Part shown: positions 55,897 to 63,388 of the stretch, piece by piece | Position numbering within the stretch: the stretch's first letter is position 1 | Layout of the letters: every line of letters begins with the position of its first letter | Assembly: GCF_011305535.1 (NCBI RefSeq) | Contig: NZ_CP049905.1 | Span: forward strand, 4,524,001 to 4,588,000 | Direction: 5' to 3' | Source: Diaphorobacter sp. HDW4B | Lineage (GTDB): Bacteria > Pseudomonadota > Gammaproteobacteria > Burkholderiales > Burkholderiaceae_C | DNA length: 64,000 nt | Notes under the pieces: model-generated | Told to the model about the DNA's origin: nothing | The model's database searches: none | The model's input: the letters and a program-made list of their open reading frames with translations, nothing else | Program-made: the position numbers and the translations under genes

Positions 55897-56859
55897 TTAA
55901 ATCTTCAGCAGGCGCAGATCGAGCTGGCCGCCGTGCATCGGTGGGCACCACAGATAGGAGCCACTGGTGGGGTGCGAGAAGCGCAGCAGACCATCGGTGA
56001 TGCCGTCGTCGAGACCCGCCATGCGGCGCATCTGGGCTTCGTAGGCGTCGAGCGACTTGCCGTAGGCGGCGAACATCAGACCGCTGACATCCTCGCCGTG
56101 ATCGTGCAGCAGCCAGGGCATGGAGCGGCGCAGCACAAAGGCCTCGGGCTCGAAGCTTTCCTGCGCCGTGCGCTTGACGTGGGCGGATTCGGGTGCGTCT
56201 TCGAGCTCTTCGTTGTCCGTCAGGCGGCGGCCCATGATGTGGTCGCGCTCTTCGGTGCTGAAGGACTCGAATTGGTCGTAGTCGTGCACCCATTGCTGCA
56301 CGGCGACGAAGCTCGATCCCTGCAGGCCGGGTGCGGCGTCCTGCACGAAGGCGGCGGCTTCGGCTTCTTCGCCTTCGGGGTTTTCGGTGCCGTCTTCGTA
56401 GCCGGTCAGGTCGCGGCCATGCTCGGCTTCAGGATCGCCGTGGCGGAAGGCGTCGACGACGACGTTCACACCGAACGCGGGCGCGAGCAGCTTTTCAAAT
56501 GCGCGCACGTGGTTGGCAAGGTCGCCCATGTCGGTGCCGCGCAGCCAGAGCATCAGTGCTGCGGGGGTGGACGGAATCAGCAAGCCGTTGGTGCAGGTGA
56601 GCTGCGGAAATTCACGCAGACCGGGAACCTGCGCGCCGACAGCCGCAACGAGTTGCGGGCCAAGGGCGGCCACGACGGCCTTTCCATCGACCTCTGTCTG
56701 CAGGCGTTTGAGAGCCGCCTTGATGGCTGCTGCATCAGCATTGTTCGCTATCGAAAAGAAAGCGTAGCGAGCCAATGGCGGGATCGGTTGGAAGATGCCT
56801 GTCTGGTAGGCCAGTTCGGTGGCTTGGGAAGTTGCGGTCGTGGATGTTTGCATGGTCAT
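55897..56859 (-). CDS. DyP-type heme peroxidase
   Basis: A 320-residue dye-decolourising peroxidase of the YfeX-like B group. The GxxDG heme motif is GYEDGTENPEG with the distal Asp156. The proximal His is probably in QQWVHDYDQFESFS. IMGRRLTDNEELEDAPESAH, FVLRRSMPWL with the active-site Arg and FAAYGKSLDAYEAQMRRM are all typical. It uses H2O2 to oxidise phenolic or dye-like compounds; physiological substrate unknown. There is no signal peptide or encapsulin gene nearby. Starts at 56859 and 56853 (two Met codons apart by one) are both possible. It is divergent from an SDR gene. Confidence 0.92.
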   Translation of the reverse strand: MTMQTSTTATSQATELAYQTGIFQPIPPLARYAFFSIANNADAAAIKAALKRLQTEVDGKAVVAALGPQLVAAVGAQVPGLREFPQLTCTNGLLIPSTPAALMLWLRGTDMGDLANHVRAFEKLLAPAFGVNVVVDAFRHGDPEAEHGRDLTGYEDGTENPEGEEAEAAAFVQDAAPGLQGSSFVAVQQWVHDYDQFESFSTEERDHIMGRRLTDNEELEDAPESAHVKRTAQESFEPEAFVLRRSMPWLLHDHGEDVSGLMFAAYGKSLDAYEAQMRRMAGLDDGITDGLLRFSHPTSGSYLWCPPMHGGQLDLRLLKI

Positions 56860-57016
56860 AACAGTAGCAGAGCCGGGCAATCCGTCTGCCTTGCGGGTAA
56901 TTTTTCCTGCTTTTTTCTTATGGCGCCACCAATCGCCAATGCGACATGGGCACGGCGACAAGCTCGCGACAATAGAAAGCTGATTTTCCATCCACTACAT
57001 AAGAGGAAGCGCTGTC

Positions 57017-57808
57017 ATGTCACGCTCTGTGCAGGAACTTTTCAATCTCAAGGGCCGAACAGCATTGGTGACCGGAGGCTCGCGCGGTCTGGGTCTGCAG
57101 ATGGCAGAAGCGCTGGGCGAGGCGGGTGCCAAGGTGGTGATCACCTCGCGCAAGGCGGCCGATCTGGAAGAGGCCGTGGCGCATCTGGCGGCCAAGAACA
57201 TCGACGCCCGCTGGATTGCCGCCGACTGCGCCAAGGAGGCCGACATTGCGCGCCTGGTGGACGAGACGCTGGAGCGCGCGGGCGACATCGACATTCTGGT
57301 CAACAACGCAGGCGCGAGCTGGGGCGCAGCCGCCGAGGACTATCCGCTTGAAGCCTGGGACAAGGTGATGAATCTGAACATCCGTGGCTACTTTCTGCTG
57401 AGTCAGGCCGTGGGCAAGCGCAGCATGCTGGCGCGCGGCAAGGGCAGCATCATCAATCTGGCGTCGATCGCCGGGCTGGGCGGCAATCCAGTGGAAATGA
57501 AGACCATCGCCTACAACACCTCCAAGGGCGCTGTGATCAACTTCACACGGGCGCTGGCCGCCGAATGGGGACCGCGCGGCGTGCGCGTCAACTGCATCTG
57601 CCCCGGATTCTTCCGCACCAAGATGGCGACCGTGCTGATCGACTCCATCGGCGAAGAAAAAATGTGCGCCGGCGCGCCGCTGCGCCGACTGGGCGACGAC
57701 GAGGACCTGAAGGGCCTGAGCCTGCTGCTGGCCAGCGACGCGGGCAAGCACATCACCGGCCAATGGATGGCCGCAGATGGCGGCGTGAGCGCGGTGCTGG
57801 GCGGTTGA
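57017..57808 (+). CDS. SDR-family oxidoreductase
   Basis: A 263-residue short-chain dehydrogenase. The cofactor motif TGGSRGLG is at residues 19-26, the NNAG motif follows (LVNNAGASWG), and the active site is Y166-N-T-S-K170 with the Ser in NLASIAGLGG. The C terminus ITGQWMAADGGVSAVLGG is usual. The pattern MSRSVQELFNLKGRTALVTG resembles gluconate 5-dehydrogenase or 3-oxoacyl-ACP reductase types, but substrate cannot be set. A good ribosome-binding site (AGAGGAAG) lies before the ATG. It is followed by a thioesterase gene, then an acetyltransferase and a GST-like gene on the same strand, possibly one loose unit. Confidence 0.9.
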   Translation: MSRSVQELFNLKGRTALVTGGSRGLGLQMAEALGEAGAKVVITSRKAADLEEAVAHLAAKNIDARWIAADCAKEADIARLVDETLERAGDIDILVNNAGASWGAAAEDYPLEAWDKVMNLNIRGYFLLSQAVGKRSMLARGKGSIINLASIAGLGGNPVEMKTIAYNTSKGAVINFTRALAAEWGPRGVRVNCICPGFFRTKMATVLIDSIGEEKMCAGAPLRRLGDDEDLKGLSLLLASDAGKHITGQWMAADGGVSAVLGG

Positions 57809-57917
57809 GATAGCGGAGGCAGCGGCCAGCAAAAGTGCGCGCCAGCGGCTATGCTTGTGCGCATTGATTGCACAACGCGCTTGCCGTTTCCGGCAACGCT
57901 TATCCGGAGACCCTATC

Positions 57918-58325
57918 TTGTTGAATTTTCGCGCCGACATTCCTTTCGTGAACCTGCTGGGATTCACGCTGCATCGCATGGAGAACGGCGAATCCGAACT
58001 GCATTACACGCCCAAGCCGGAGCATCTGAATTCGCATGGCGTCACCCACGGTGGCGCGACGATGACGCTGCTGGATGTGGCGCTGTCCGTGGCGGCGCGC
58101 AGCGATACGCCCGAGCATGGCATCGTCACCATCGAGATGAAATCCACCTTCATGGCTCCCGCCAAAGGCCCGCTGATCGCGAAGGCCAGGCGCATTCGCC
58201 GCACACGCACGATGGCGTTTGTCGAGGGCTGGGTCTACGACGAAAGCGGCGAGATGTGCACCATGGCGACGGGCACGTTCCGGTATGTGGAGCGCAAGAA
58301 GCTCGCGCCAGTGTCCACCGACTGA
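57918..58325 (+). CDS. PaaI-family hotdog thioesterase
   Basis: A 135-residue acyl-CoA thioesterase of the PaaI/YdiI hotdog group. The motif NSHGVTHGGATMTLLDVALS holds the active-site region. MKSTFMAPAKGPLIAKARR and TGTFRYVERKK complete the fold. I chose the TTG at 57918 because GGAGA lies 8 bp upstream and the protein then starts at the expected place; no ATG fits before residue 25. It may free CoA from a product of the neighbouring SDR enzyme, but the substrate is unknown. Confidence 0.88.
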   Translation: MLNFRADIPFVNLLGFTLHRMENGESELHYTPKPEHLNSHGVTHGGATMTLLDVALSVAARSDTPEHGIVTIEMKSTFMAPAKGPLIAKARRIRRTRTMAFVEGWVYDESGEMCTMATGTFRYVERKKLAPVSTD

Positions 58326-58350
58326 TGATTCACCAGAGAAGCACATTGAC

Positions 58351-58827
58351 ATGACTCTCAAGATGCAATGGACCTGGAAGCGTTTTGACGATATGACGCC
58401 GCACGAGTTGCATGATGCACTGGCGTTGCGCTGCCGGGTTTTCATATTGGAGCAGGGGCCTTATCAGGACCCGGATGGCAACGATAAGCACGCTTGGCAT
58501 CTTTTGGGCCGTGCACCCGAATCGGAGCATGGCAATGCCTTGCTTGCGACGCTGCGGATCGTGGATGCGGGCCTCAACTATCCCGAGCCATCGATTGGCC
58601 GCGTGGTATGCGCGCCCGAGATTCGAGGGCTGGGAATTGGGCGGCACCTGGTGGCCGAAGGCCTGGCGCAGGCGCAGCGCGTGTTTCCCGGTCAGGCCAA
58701 CCGCATCAGCGCACAAGCCCATCTGCAGCGTATGTATGGCGAGCTGGGCTTTCAAACGGTTTCAGAAGAATATCTCGAAGACGATATTCCGCACGTGGAA
58801 ATGCTGTACACCCCGAAGTTGGATTGA
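58351..58827 (+). CDS. GNAT-family acetyltransferase (ElaA-like)
   Basis: A 158-residue acetyltransferase of the ElaA group. The opening TWKRFDDMTPHELHDALALR with CRVFILEQGPYQDPDGND is characteristic of ElaA. The acetyl-CoA-binding motif lies in VCAPEIRGLGIGRHLVAEGL. The C terminus YGELGFQTVSEEYLEDDIPH is also conserved. The acceptor substrate is unknown. It sits 25 bp after the thioesterase gene and 50 bp before the GST-like gene, all on the same strand. Confidence 0.92.
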   Translation: MTLKMQWTWKRFDDMTPHELHDALALRCRVFILEQGPYQDPDGNDKHAWHLLGRAPESEHGNALLATLRIVDAGLNYPEPSIGRVVCAPEIRGLGIGRHLVAEGLAQAQRVFPGQANRISAQAHLQRMYGELGFQTVSEEYLEDDIPHVEMLYTPKLD

Positions 58828-58877
58828 TCGGCGCTTTTTCCCAGCGCCGATCACGAGAAAAACCAGGAGACAACACC

Positions 58878-59804
58878 GTGAGCGAACTGATACTGCACCA
58901 CTACCCCATGTCCCCGTTCTCGCACAAGATCAGGGCGATCATGGGTTTCAAGCAACTGGCGTGGAAGTCGGTGATCGTGCCCGGCTTCATGCCCAAGCCC
59001 GATGTGGAGGCGCTCACCGGAGGTTATCGGCGCACGCCGTATCTGCAGATCGGTGCGGACATCTATTGCGACACGGCGCTGATCTGCGATGTGCTCGAAC
59101 ATCACCAGCCCATGCCCACCTTGTATCCCGAACATCTCAAAGGCCTCTCGCGCGTCGTGGCGCAGTGGGCCGACGATCGGATGTTCTGGGCCGCCATGTC
59201 GTACAACTTTCAGCCCAGCGGCCTCAATGTGCTGTTTGCGAATGCCGATCGCTCGCTGGCCGAAGCGTTTGTGAACGACCGCAAGGGTATGGGTTTTCCG
59301 CTCATGCATGCGCCGGAAGCGGCGGTCAACTATCGCTCCGATCTGCGGCGCATTGCGAGCATGCTGGACGAGAACCCATTTCTGCTTGGCGATCAACCAT
59401 GCATAGCGGACTTCGCGGTCTATCACCCGCTGTGGTTCACGCGGATTGCCACGCCGAATCTGGCGAGCATTTTCGATGCCACGCCGCAGGTACTCACCTG
59501 GATGGATCGGATCTCGACACTGGGCCTGGGACGCATGGAGAAGATGGCCATGCAGGACGCGCTGAGTGTGGCGGCCCATACGGAGCCAGCGGCGTTGCCG
59601 GAGCATGAGGTGTTTCTGGACGATCACGGGATTGAACTCGGGAGCAAGGTGGCGATTGCGGCGGAGAGTTTTGGGGTGGAGCCTACGGTGGGCAAGTTGA
59701 TTGCAGCGACTCGAACGCGCTATACCCTCGCACGAGTGGATGCCCGAGTAGGCAATATCCACGTCCACTTTCCCCGCGTCGGTTATGTGATGAAGGCGCT
59801 TTGA
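58878..59804 (+). CDS. Glutathione S-transferase family protein
   Basis: A 308-residue protein with an N-terminal thioredoxin-fold GST domain (ELILHHYPMSPFSHKIRAIM, with Ser at the place of the catalytic Ser/Cys). The cis-Pro region RRTPYLQIGADIYCDTALI binds the glutathione gamma-glutamyl group. A helical C-terminal domain follows, and about 80 extra residues (ATRTRYTLARVDARVGNIHV) extend beyond the usual 220. GTG at 58878 is the start, preceded by AGGAGA. Its reaction is unknown; detoxification or an unusual glutathione-dependent step is possible. The second structured repeat begins 22 bp after the stop. Confidence 0.85.
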   Translation: MSELILHHYPMSPFSHKIRAIMGFKQLAWKSVIVPGFMPKPDVEALTGGYRRTPYLQIGADIYCDTALICDVLEHHQPMPTLYPEHLKGLSRVVAQWADDRMFWAAMSYNFQPSGLNVLFANADRSLAEAFVNDRKGMGFPLMHAPEAAVNYRSDLRRIASMLDENPFLLGDQPCIADFAVYHPLWFTRIATPNLASIFDATPQVLTWMDRISTLGLGRMEKMAMQDALSVAAHTEPAALPEHEVFLDDHGIELGSKVAIAAESFGVEPTVGKLIAATRTRYTLARVDARVGNIHVHFPRVGYVMKAL

Positions 59805-59826
59805 TTTTTTGTTTTCTTTTTGGGTT

Positions 59827-60014
59827 ACGAAGCCTGTTCGGCTTCGATTGGTGATTCGTTTTGGGGCGCCAATACAGCCCCTCATGCTTTGTTGCAAAGC
59901 CTTGCCGTACGAGAGTACTGTCTGCGGCTTTGCGTCGCGCCTGAGGGGCTGTCTTGGCGTTGGGGTGGTTGATCGTAGGGCGGCTTTCGCTTCGTGGTTT
60001 GCTGGCGCTTCGCG
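59827..60014 (+). repeat. Structured dispersed repeat, copy 2
   Basis: About 188 bp, closely similar to 31405-31593. Hairpin CGAAGCC/GGCTTCG lies at 59828-59846. The outer stem is CGCCAA+CAGCCCCTCA (59867-59884) with TGAGGGGCTG+TTGGCG (59942-59959). The inner stem is GCAAAGCC/GGCTTTGC (59894-59901 with 59926-59933). The apical stem GTAC/GTAC has a GAGA loop (59907-59918). The 3' end GCTGGCGCTTCGCGC is shared, followed by a T run at 60031-60036. Three differences from copy 1 are paired changes that keep the stems. It lies between the GST-like and SDR genes. Confidence 0.85.
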
Positions 60015-60076
60015 CGGGTCGGTTGGTGGATTTTTTGGTTCGTTGGTTATTGGTTTTTGTAGTTGGAGATGTGGGA

Positions 60077-60994
60077 ATGATTTCGGATTTTGCGGGCAAG
60101 ACTGCGGTGTTGACGGGTGCGGCTTCGGGCTTTGGGTTGGAGTGCGCGCGCATTGGGGCCCGCCTGGGGATGAATCTGGTGCTGGTGGATGTGCAGGCCG
60201 AGCCGCTGGCGGCTGCGGAGGCGGAGATGAGGGCATTGGGTGCGCCGGTGCTGTCGCGTCGCGTGGATGTGTCGGGCGCGGAGGCGATGGATGAACTGGG
60301 TGTTGCAGTGCGTGAGCGGTTTGGTGCACCGCATCTGGTGTTCAACAACGCGGGCGTGGGTGCGGCGGGGTTGATCTGGGAGACTTCTGCGCGCGAGTGG
60401 GATTGGGTGCTGGGCGTGAATCTGCGCGGTGTGGCCAATGGGGTTCGGGTGTTCACGCCGATGATGCTCGAAGCGGCGCGTGCCGATGCGAACTGGCGTG
60501 GTCATATCGTCAACACGGCCAGCATGGCGGGGCTGTTGGCCACGCCGAATCTGGGGGTCTACAACGTCAGCAAGCATGCGGTGGTGGCACTGTCGGAGAC
60601 GCTGTACCAGGATCTGCAACTGGTGACCGAGCAGATCGGCGCGAGCGTGCTGTGTCCGTATTTTGTGCCCACGGGCATCGGCAAGAGCGAGCGCGTTCGG
60701 CCCGATGAATTGAATGCCGCCGAGTCCACACGCAGCCAGCAGGTGGGCACGCAGATGCTGGACAAGGCGGTTGCGAGCGGCAAGGTGACGGCCGAGGATG
60801 TGGCCAAGAAAGTCTTCGACGCGGTGGCCGCCAACCAGTTCTACATCTACAGCCATCCGCAGGCGATTGGTGCGGTGCAGACGCGCATGGAAGACATTCT
60901 GCAGACGCGCAATCCCAGCGATCCGTTTGCCGCCAAACCGCATCTGCGCGAACAACTGCGCGAGCAACTGCTTTCCGGCGGCGGAGCGCACTGA
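60077..60994 (+). CDS. SDR-family oxidoreductase
   Basis: A 305-residue short-chain dehydrogenase. The cofactor motif TGAASGFG is at residues 13-20, NNAG in LVFNNAGVGAAGL, and the active site Y162-N-V-S-K166. ASVLCPYFVPTGIGKSERV follows. The C-terminal extension (about 60 residues, ending LREQLLSGGGAH) is longer than in the SDR at 57017. Substrate unknown. I chose the ATG at 60077 (MISDFAGKTAVLTG); the open frame upstream lies in the structured repeat. Its stop overlaps the start of ogt (TGATG), so the two are coupled. Confidence 0.9.
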   Translation: MISDFAGKTAVLTGAASGFGLECARIGARLGMNLVLVDVQAEPLAAAEAEMRALGAPVLSRRVDVSGAEAMDELGVAVRERFGAPHLVFNNAGVGAAGLIWETSAREWDWVLGVNLRGVANGVRVFTPMMLEAARADANWRGHIVNTASMAGLLATPNLGVYNVSKHAVVALSETLYQDLQLVTEQIGASVLCPYFVPTGIGKSERVRPDELNAAESTRSQQVGTQMLDKAVASGKVTAEDVAKKVFDAVAANQFYIYSHPQAIGAVQTRMEDILQTRNPSDPFAAKPHLREQLREQLLSGGGAH

Positions 60995-61584
60995 TGAGCG
61001 GCACCCCGGCATGGCGCAATCACCGGCCCGTGCCGCTGGGTGCCTGCCATTTCGCGACGGAGATTGGCGATTGCGCGCTGGCCTGGTCGGATGCGGGCAT
61101 CGTCGCCGTTCAACTGCCCGAGCCCGACGTGGCGCGCACGCTGGAGCGCTTGTTGCTGGGCTTGCCCATGAACCAGCCGGTGGGTGAGTTGCTTTCCATC
61201 CCTGCACCGCAGGTGGTGGTCGATGCCATCCATGGCGTGCAGGCGTTGTTGCGGGGCGAAGCGCTGGGTCTGCTGGAGATCGATCTCGACATGCGCGGCG
61301 TGCCTGAATTCGCTTGCAAGGTCTACGCACTGGCGCGCGCGATTGCACCGGGCAACACGCGCACTTATGGCGAGCTGGCGCGCGATCTGGGGGATGTGAA
61401 TCTTTCGCGCGCCGTGGGGCAGGCGCTGGGTGCGAACCCGTTTGCGCCCATCGTGCCTTGTCATCGCATTCTTGCTGCGGGCGACAGGAGCGGCGGCTTT
61501 TCCGCGCATGGCGGCGCAGAGCAGAAACTGCGCATGCTGGCCATCGAAGGCGCGTGCCCCGGCGGCACTTTGCCGCTGTTCTGA
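60994..61584 (+). CDS. ogt: Methylated-DNA--protein-cysteine methyltransferase
   Basis: A 196-residue suicidal DNA repair protein that removes O6-alkyl groups from guanine. The acceptor is Cys156 in PIVPCHRILAAGDRSGGFSA, the invariant PCHR site. TRTYGELARDLGDVNLSRAV and QALGANPFAPI form the DNA-binding helix and arginine finger region. The ATG overlaps the preceding SDR stop by one base. A MATE exporter gene follows after 9 bp, so the three make an operon. Confidence 0.95.
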   Translation: MSGTPAWRNHRPVPLGACHFATEIGDCALAWSDAGIVAVQLPEPDVARTLERLLLGLPMNQPVGELLSIPAPQVVVDAIHGVQALLRGEALGLLEIDLDMRGVPEFACKVYALARAIAPGNTRTYGELARDLGDVNLSRAVGQALGANPFAPIVPCHRILAAGDRSGGFSAHGGAEQKLRMLAIEGACPGGTLPLF

Positions 61585-61593
61585 ACTTCATCG

Positions 61594-62952
61594 ATGACGA
61601 CCAGCAACGTACCCAACGCGCCCATCTCGCCATTGCTGCAAGGCGCGATCCTGCCGACGCTGCTCAGGCTGGCGGTGCCGAATGTGCTGGCGCTGGTGTC
61701 TTCGGTGCTGGTGGGCATTGCGGAGACGTACTACGTCGGCAAGCTCGGCACGATTCCGCTTGCGGCGATGGCGATTGTTTTTCCGTTTGCGATGCTTACA
61801 CAGATGATGAGCAATGGTGCGATGGGCGGCGGTGTGTCGTCGGCCATCAGCCGTGCGCTGGGTGCGGGCGACCGCGAGCGCGCGGGCACGCTGGCGTTGC
61901 ATGCGATCGCCATTGGCGCGGGCGTGGGTCTGCTGTATTCGCTGCTGTTTGTGCTGTGCGGGCCCCTGTTTTTCCAACTGCTCGGCGGCAAGGGCGAGGT
62001 GCTGCAGGAGGCCGTGCGTTACGGCCATGTGCTGTTCAGCGGCGCCATGCTGGTGTGGCTGTGCAATACGCTGGCGTCGGTGGTGCGCGGCACGGGCAAC
62101 ATGCGGGTGCCGTCCACCGCGGTGGGGCTGGTGGCGGTGCTGCAGATCGTGATTGGCGGCTCGCTGGGGTTGGGTCTCGGGCCCATGCCGCAATGGGGCA
62201 TGACGGGGATTGCGCTCGGCAATCTGATCGCGATGGGCCTGGGCTCGCTGGTGTTGCTGGCTTACCTGCAGTGGGGGCAGAAGGTGCTCAACGTGCCGTG
62301 GGCGAACATGCGGTTTTCGTGGCCGATGTTCAAGGACATCCTGCGTGTGGGCGCGTTCGCCTGTCTGTCGCCGGTGCAGTCGGTGCTCACCGCGCTGATC
62401 ATGACGGCGCTGGTGGCGCGCTTTGGTCCGCAGGCGCTGGCGGGTTATGGAATAGGGCAGCGGCTGGAGTTTCTGCTGATTCCGATTGCCTTCGGCATCG
62501 GCGTGGCCTCGGTGCCCATGGTCGGCATGGCGATGGGCGCACGGCAGATCGAGCGCGCACGTCGAGTGGCGTGGACGGCGGGCTGCGTGTCGGCGTTGGT
62601 GCTGGCCGTGCTCGGTGTGACGGTGATGCTCGCACCATCGCTGTGGTCCGCCATGTTCAGCACCGATGCGCAGGTGCTTGCCAATGCCGATCTGTATCTG
62701 CGCACCACCGGGCCGGGCTTTGCGTTTTTTGGGTTGGGACTGACGTTGTACTTCGCGTCGCTGGGCTCGGGGCGCGTGCTCGGGCCGATTCTGGCGGGCT
62801 CGGCGCGGCTGGCGCTGGTGGCCGTTGTGGGTGCGTGGCTGGCGCAAAGTGGTGGCGATTCGGCGCAGCCGCTTTTCTGGTTGGTGTTGGCCGGGATGGT
62901 GGTCTATGGCGTGGCGACGGTCTGGGCCGTATGGCGCACGCGCTGGGGCTGA
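61594..62952 (+). CDS. MATE-family efflux transporter
   Basis: A 452-residue, 12-helix multidrug and toxin exporter. The N-terminal LRLAVPNVLALVSSVLVGIA and ETYYVGKLGTIPLAAMAIVF, the MGGGVSSAISRALGAGDRER motif and the second-half repeat (KDILRVGAFACLSPVQSVLT, GYGIGQRLEFLLIPIAFGIG) are family hallmarks. Drug exchange for Na+ or H+ across the inner membrane is expected; substrate unknown. A MITE-like element starts 1 bp after its stop codon, and one of the flanking 4-bp duplications includes that stop (TGAG). Confidence 0.92.
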   Translation: MTTSNVPNAPISPLLQGAILPTLLRLAVPNVLALVSSVLVGIAETYYVGKLGTIPLAAMAIVFPFAMLTQMMSNGAMGGGVSSAISRALGAGDRERAGTLALHAIAIGAGVGLLYSLLFVLCGPLFFQLLGGKGEVLQEAVRYGHVLFSGAMLVWLCNTLASVVRGTGNMRVPSTAVGLVAVLQIVIGGSLGLGLGPMPQWGMTGIALGNLIAMGLGSLVLLAYLQWGQKVLNVPWANMRFSWPMFKDILRVGAFACLSPVQSVLTALIMTALVARFGPQALAGYGIGQRLEFLLIPIAFGIGVASVPMVGMAMGARQIERARRVAWTAGCVSALVLAVLGVTVMLAPSLWSAMFSTDAQVLANADLYLRTTGPGFAFFGLGLTLYFASLGSGRVLGPILAGSARLALVAVVGAWLAQSGGDSAQPLFWLVLAGMVVYGVATVWAVWRTRWG

Positions 62953-62953
62953 G

Positions 62954-63220
62954 GAACCTGTTCACGATCTCCACGATGCCGCGTTGGGGCGCAATCGGGA
63001 TGAGTTTGGAGTGATGGGTCGCCGCATGGGCTCGTGCCCATGCAAGAGCCAGCGCGCCAAAATCGCCCGATTTCGCCCCAACCCGAAGGGCCAGTGCCTT
63101 TGCGGGCGGTCTGCGGCGTTGCGAATCCTCGCAATAGCAGTGCTATTGCTGCGGTATCGCGCCTTGCATCCCATCCCGCAAAGACATTGGCGCGGCGCCG
63201 CGGAGATCGTGAACAGGTTC
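62954..63220. mobile_element. MITE-like element with 19-bp perfect terminal inverted repeats
   Basis: A 267-bp element bounded by GAACCTGTTCACGATCTCC (62954-62972) and its exact inverse (63202-63220). A directly repeated TGAG flanks it (62950-62953 and 63221-63224), as expected for a 4-bp target duplication. Inside are a 17-bp imperfect inverted repeat (62983-62999 with 63066-63082, one mismatch) and perfect hairpins GCATGGGC/GCCCATGC (63024-63043) and GCAATAGCA/TGCTATTGC (63131-63149). There is no transposase gene, so it would need one acting in trans. Confidence 0.8.
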
Positions 63221-63388
63221 TGAGGGTCGTCGCAGGTTGCGCTTGCAGGCTTCGCCAATGGCGTAACCTTTTTCGATGGGGGGCTGTTGGCCGACGGCGT
63301 GCAGCGATAGGTGCTATTTTCTAGAATCGTCAACCAAATTGTTAGCTGCCGTTGCCCGCCCGTTGGTCTGGCAGCCCAAGAATAAAGA
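63221..63388. promoter_or_regulatory. Region upstream of the DHA2-type MFS gene
   Basis: Between the MITE-like element and the MFS start. It probably holds the MFS promoter. A leader hairpin GCTGCC (63345-63350) with GGCAGC (63370-63375) lies just before the start codon. The TATTTTCTAGAAT stretch near 63314-63327 could hold a -10 element. No regulator gene is adjacent within the window. Confidence 0.35.
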
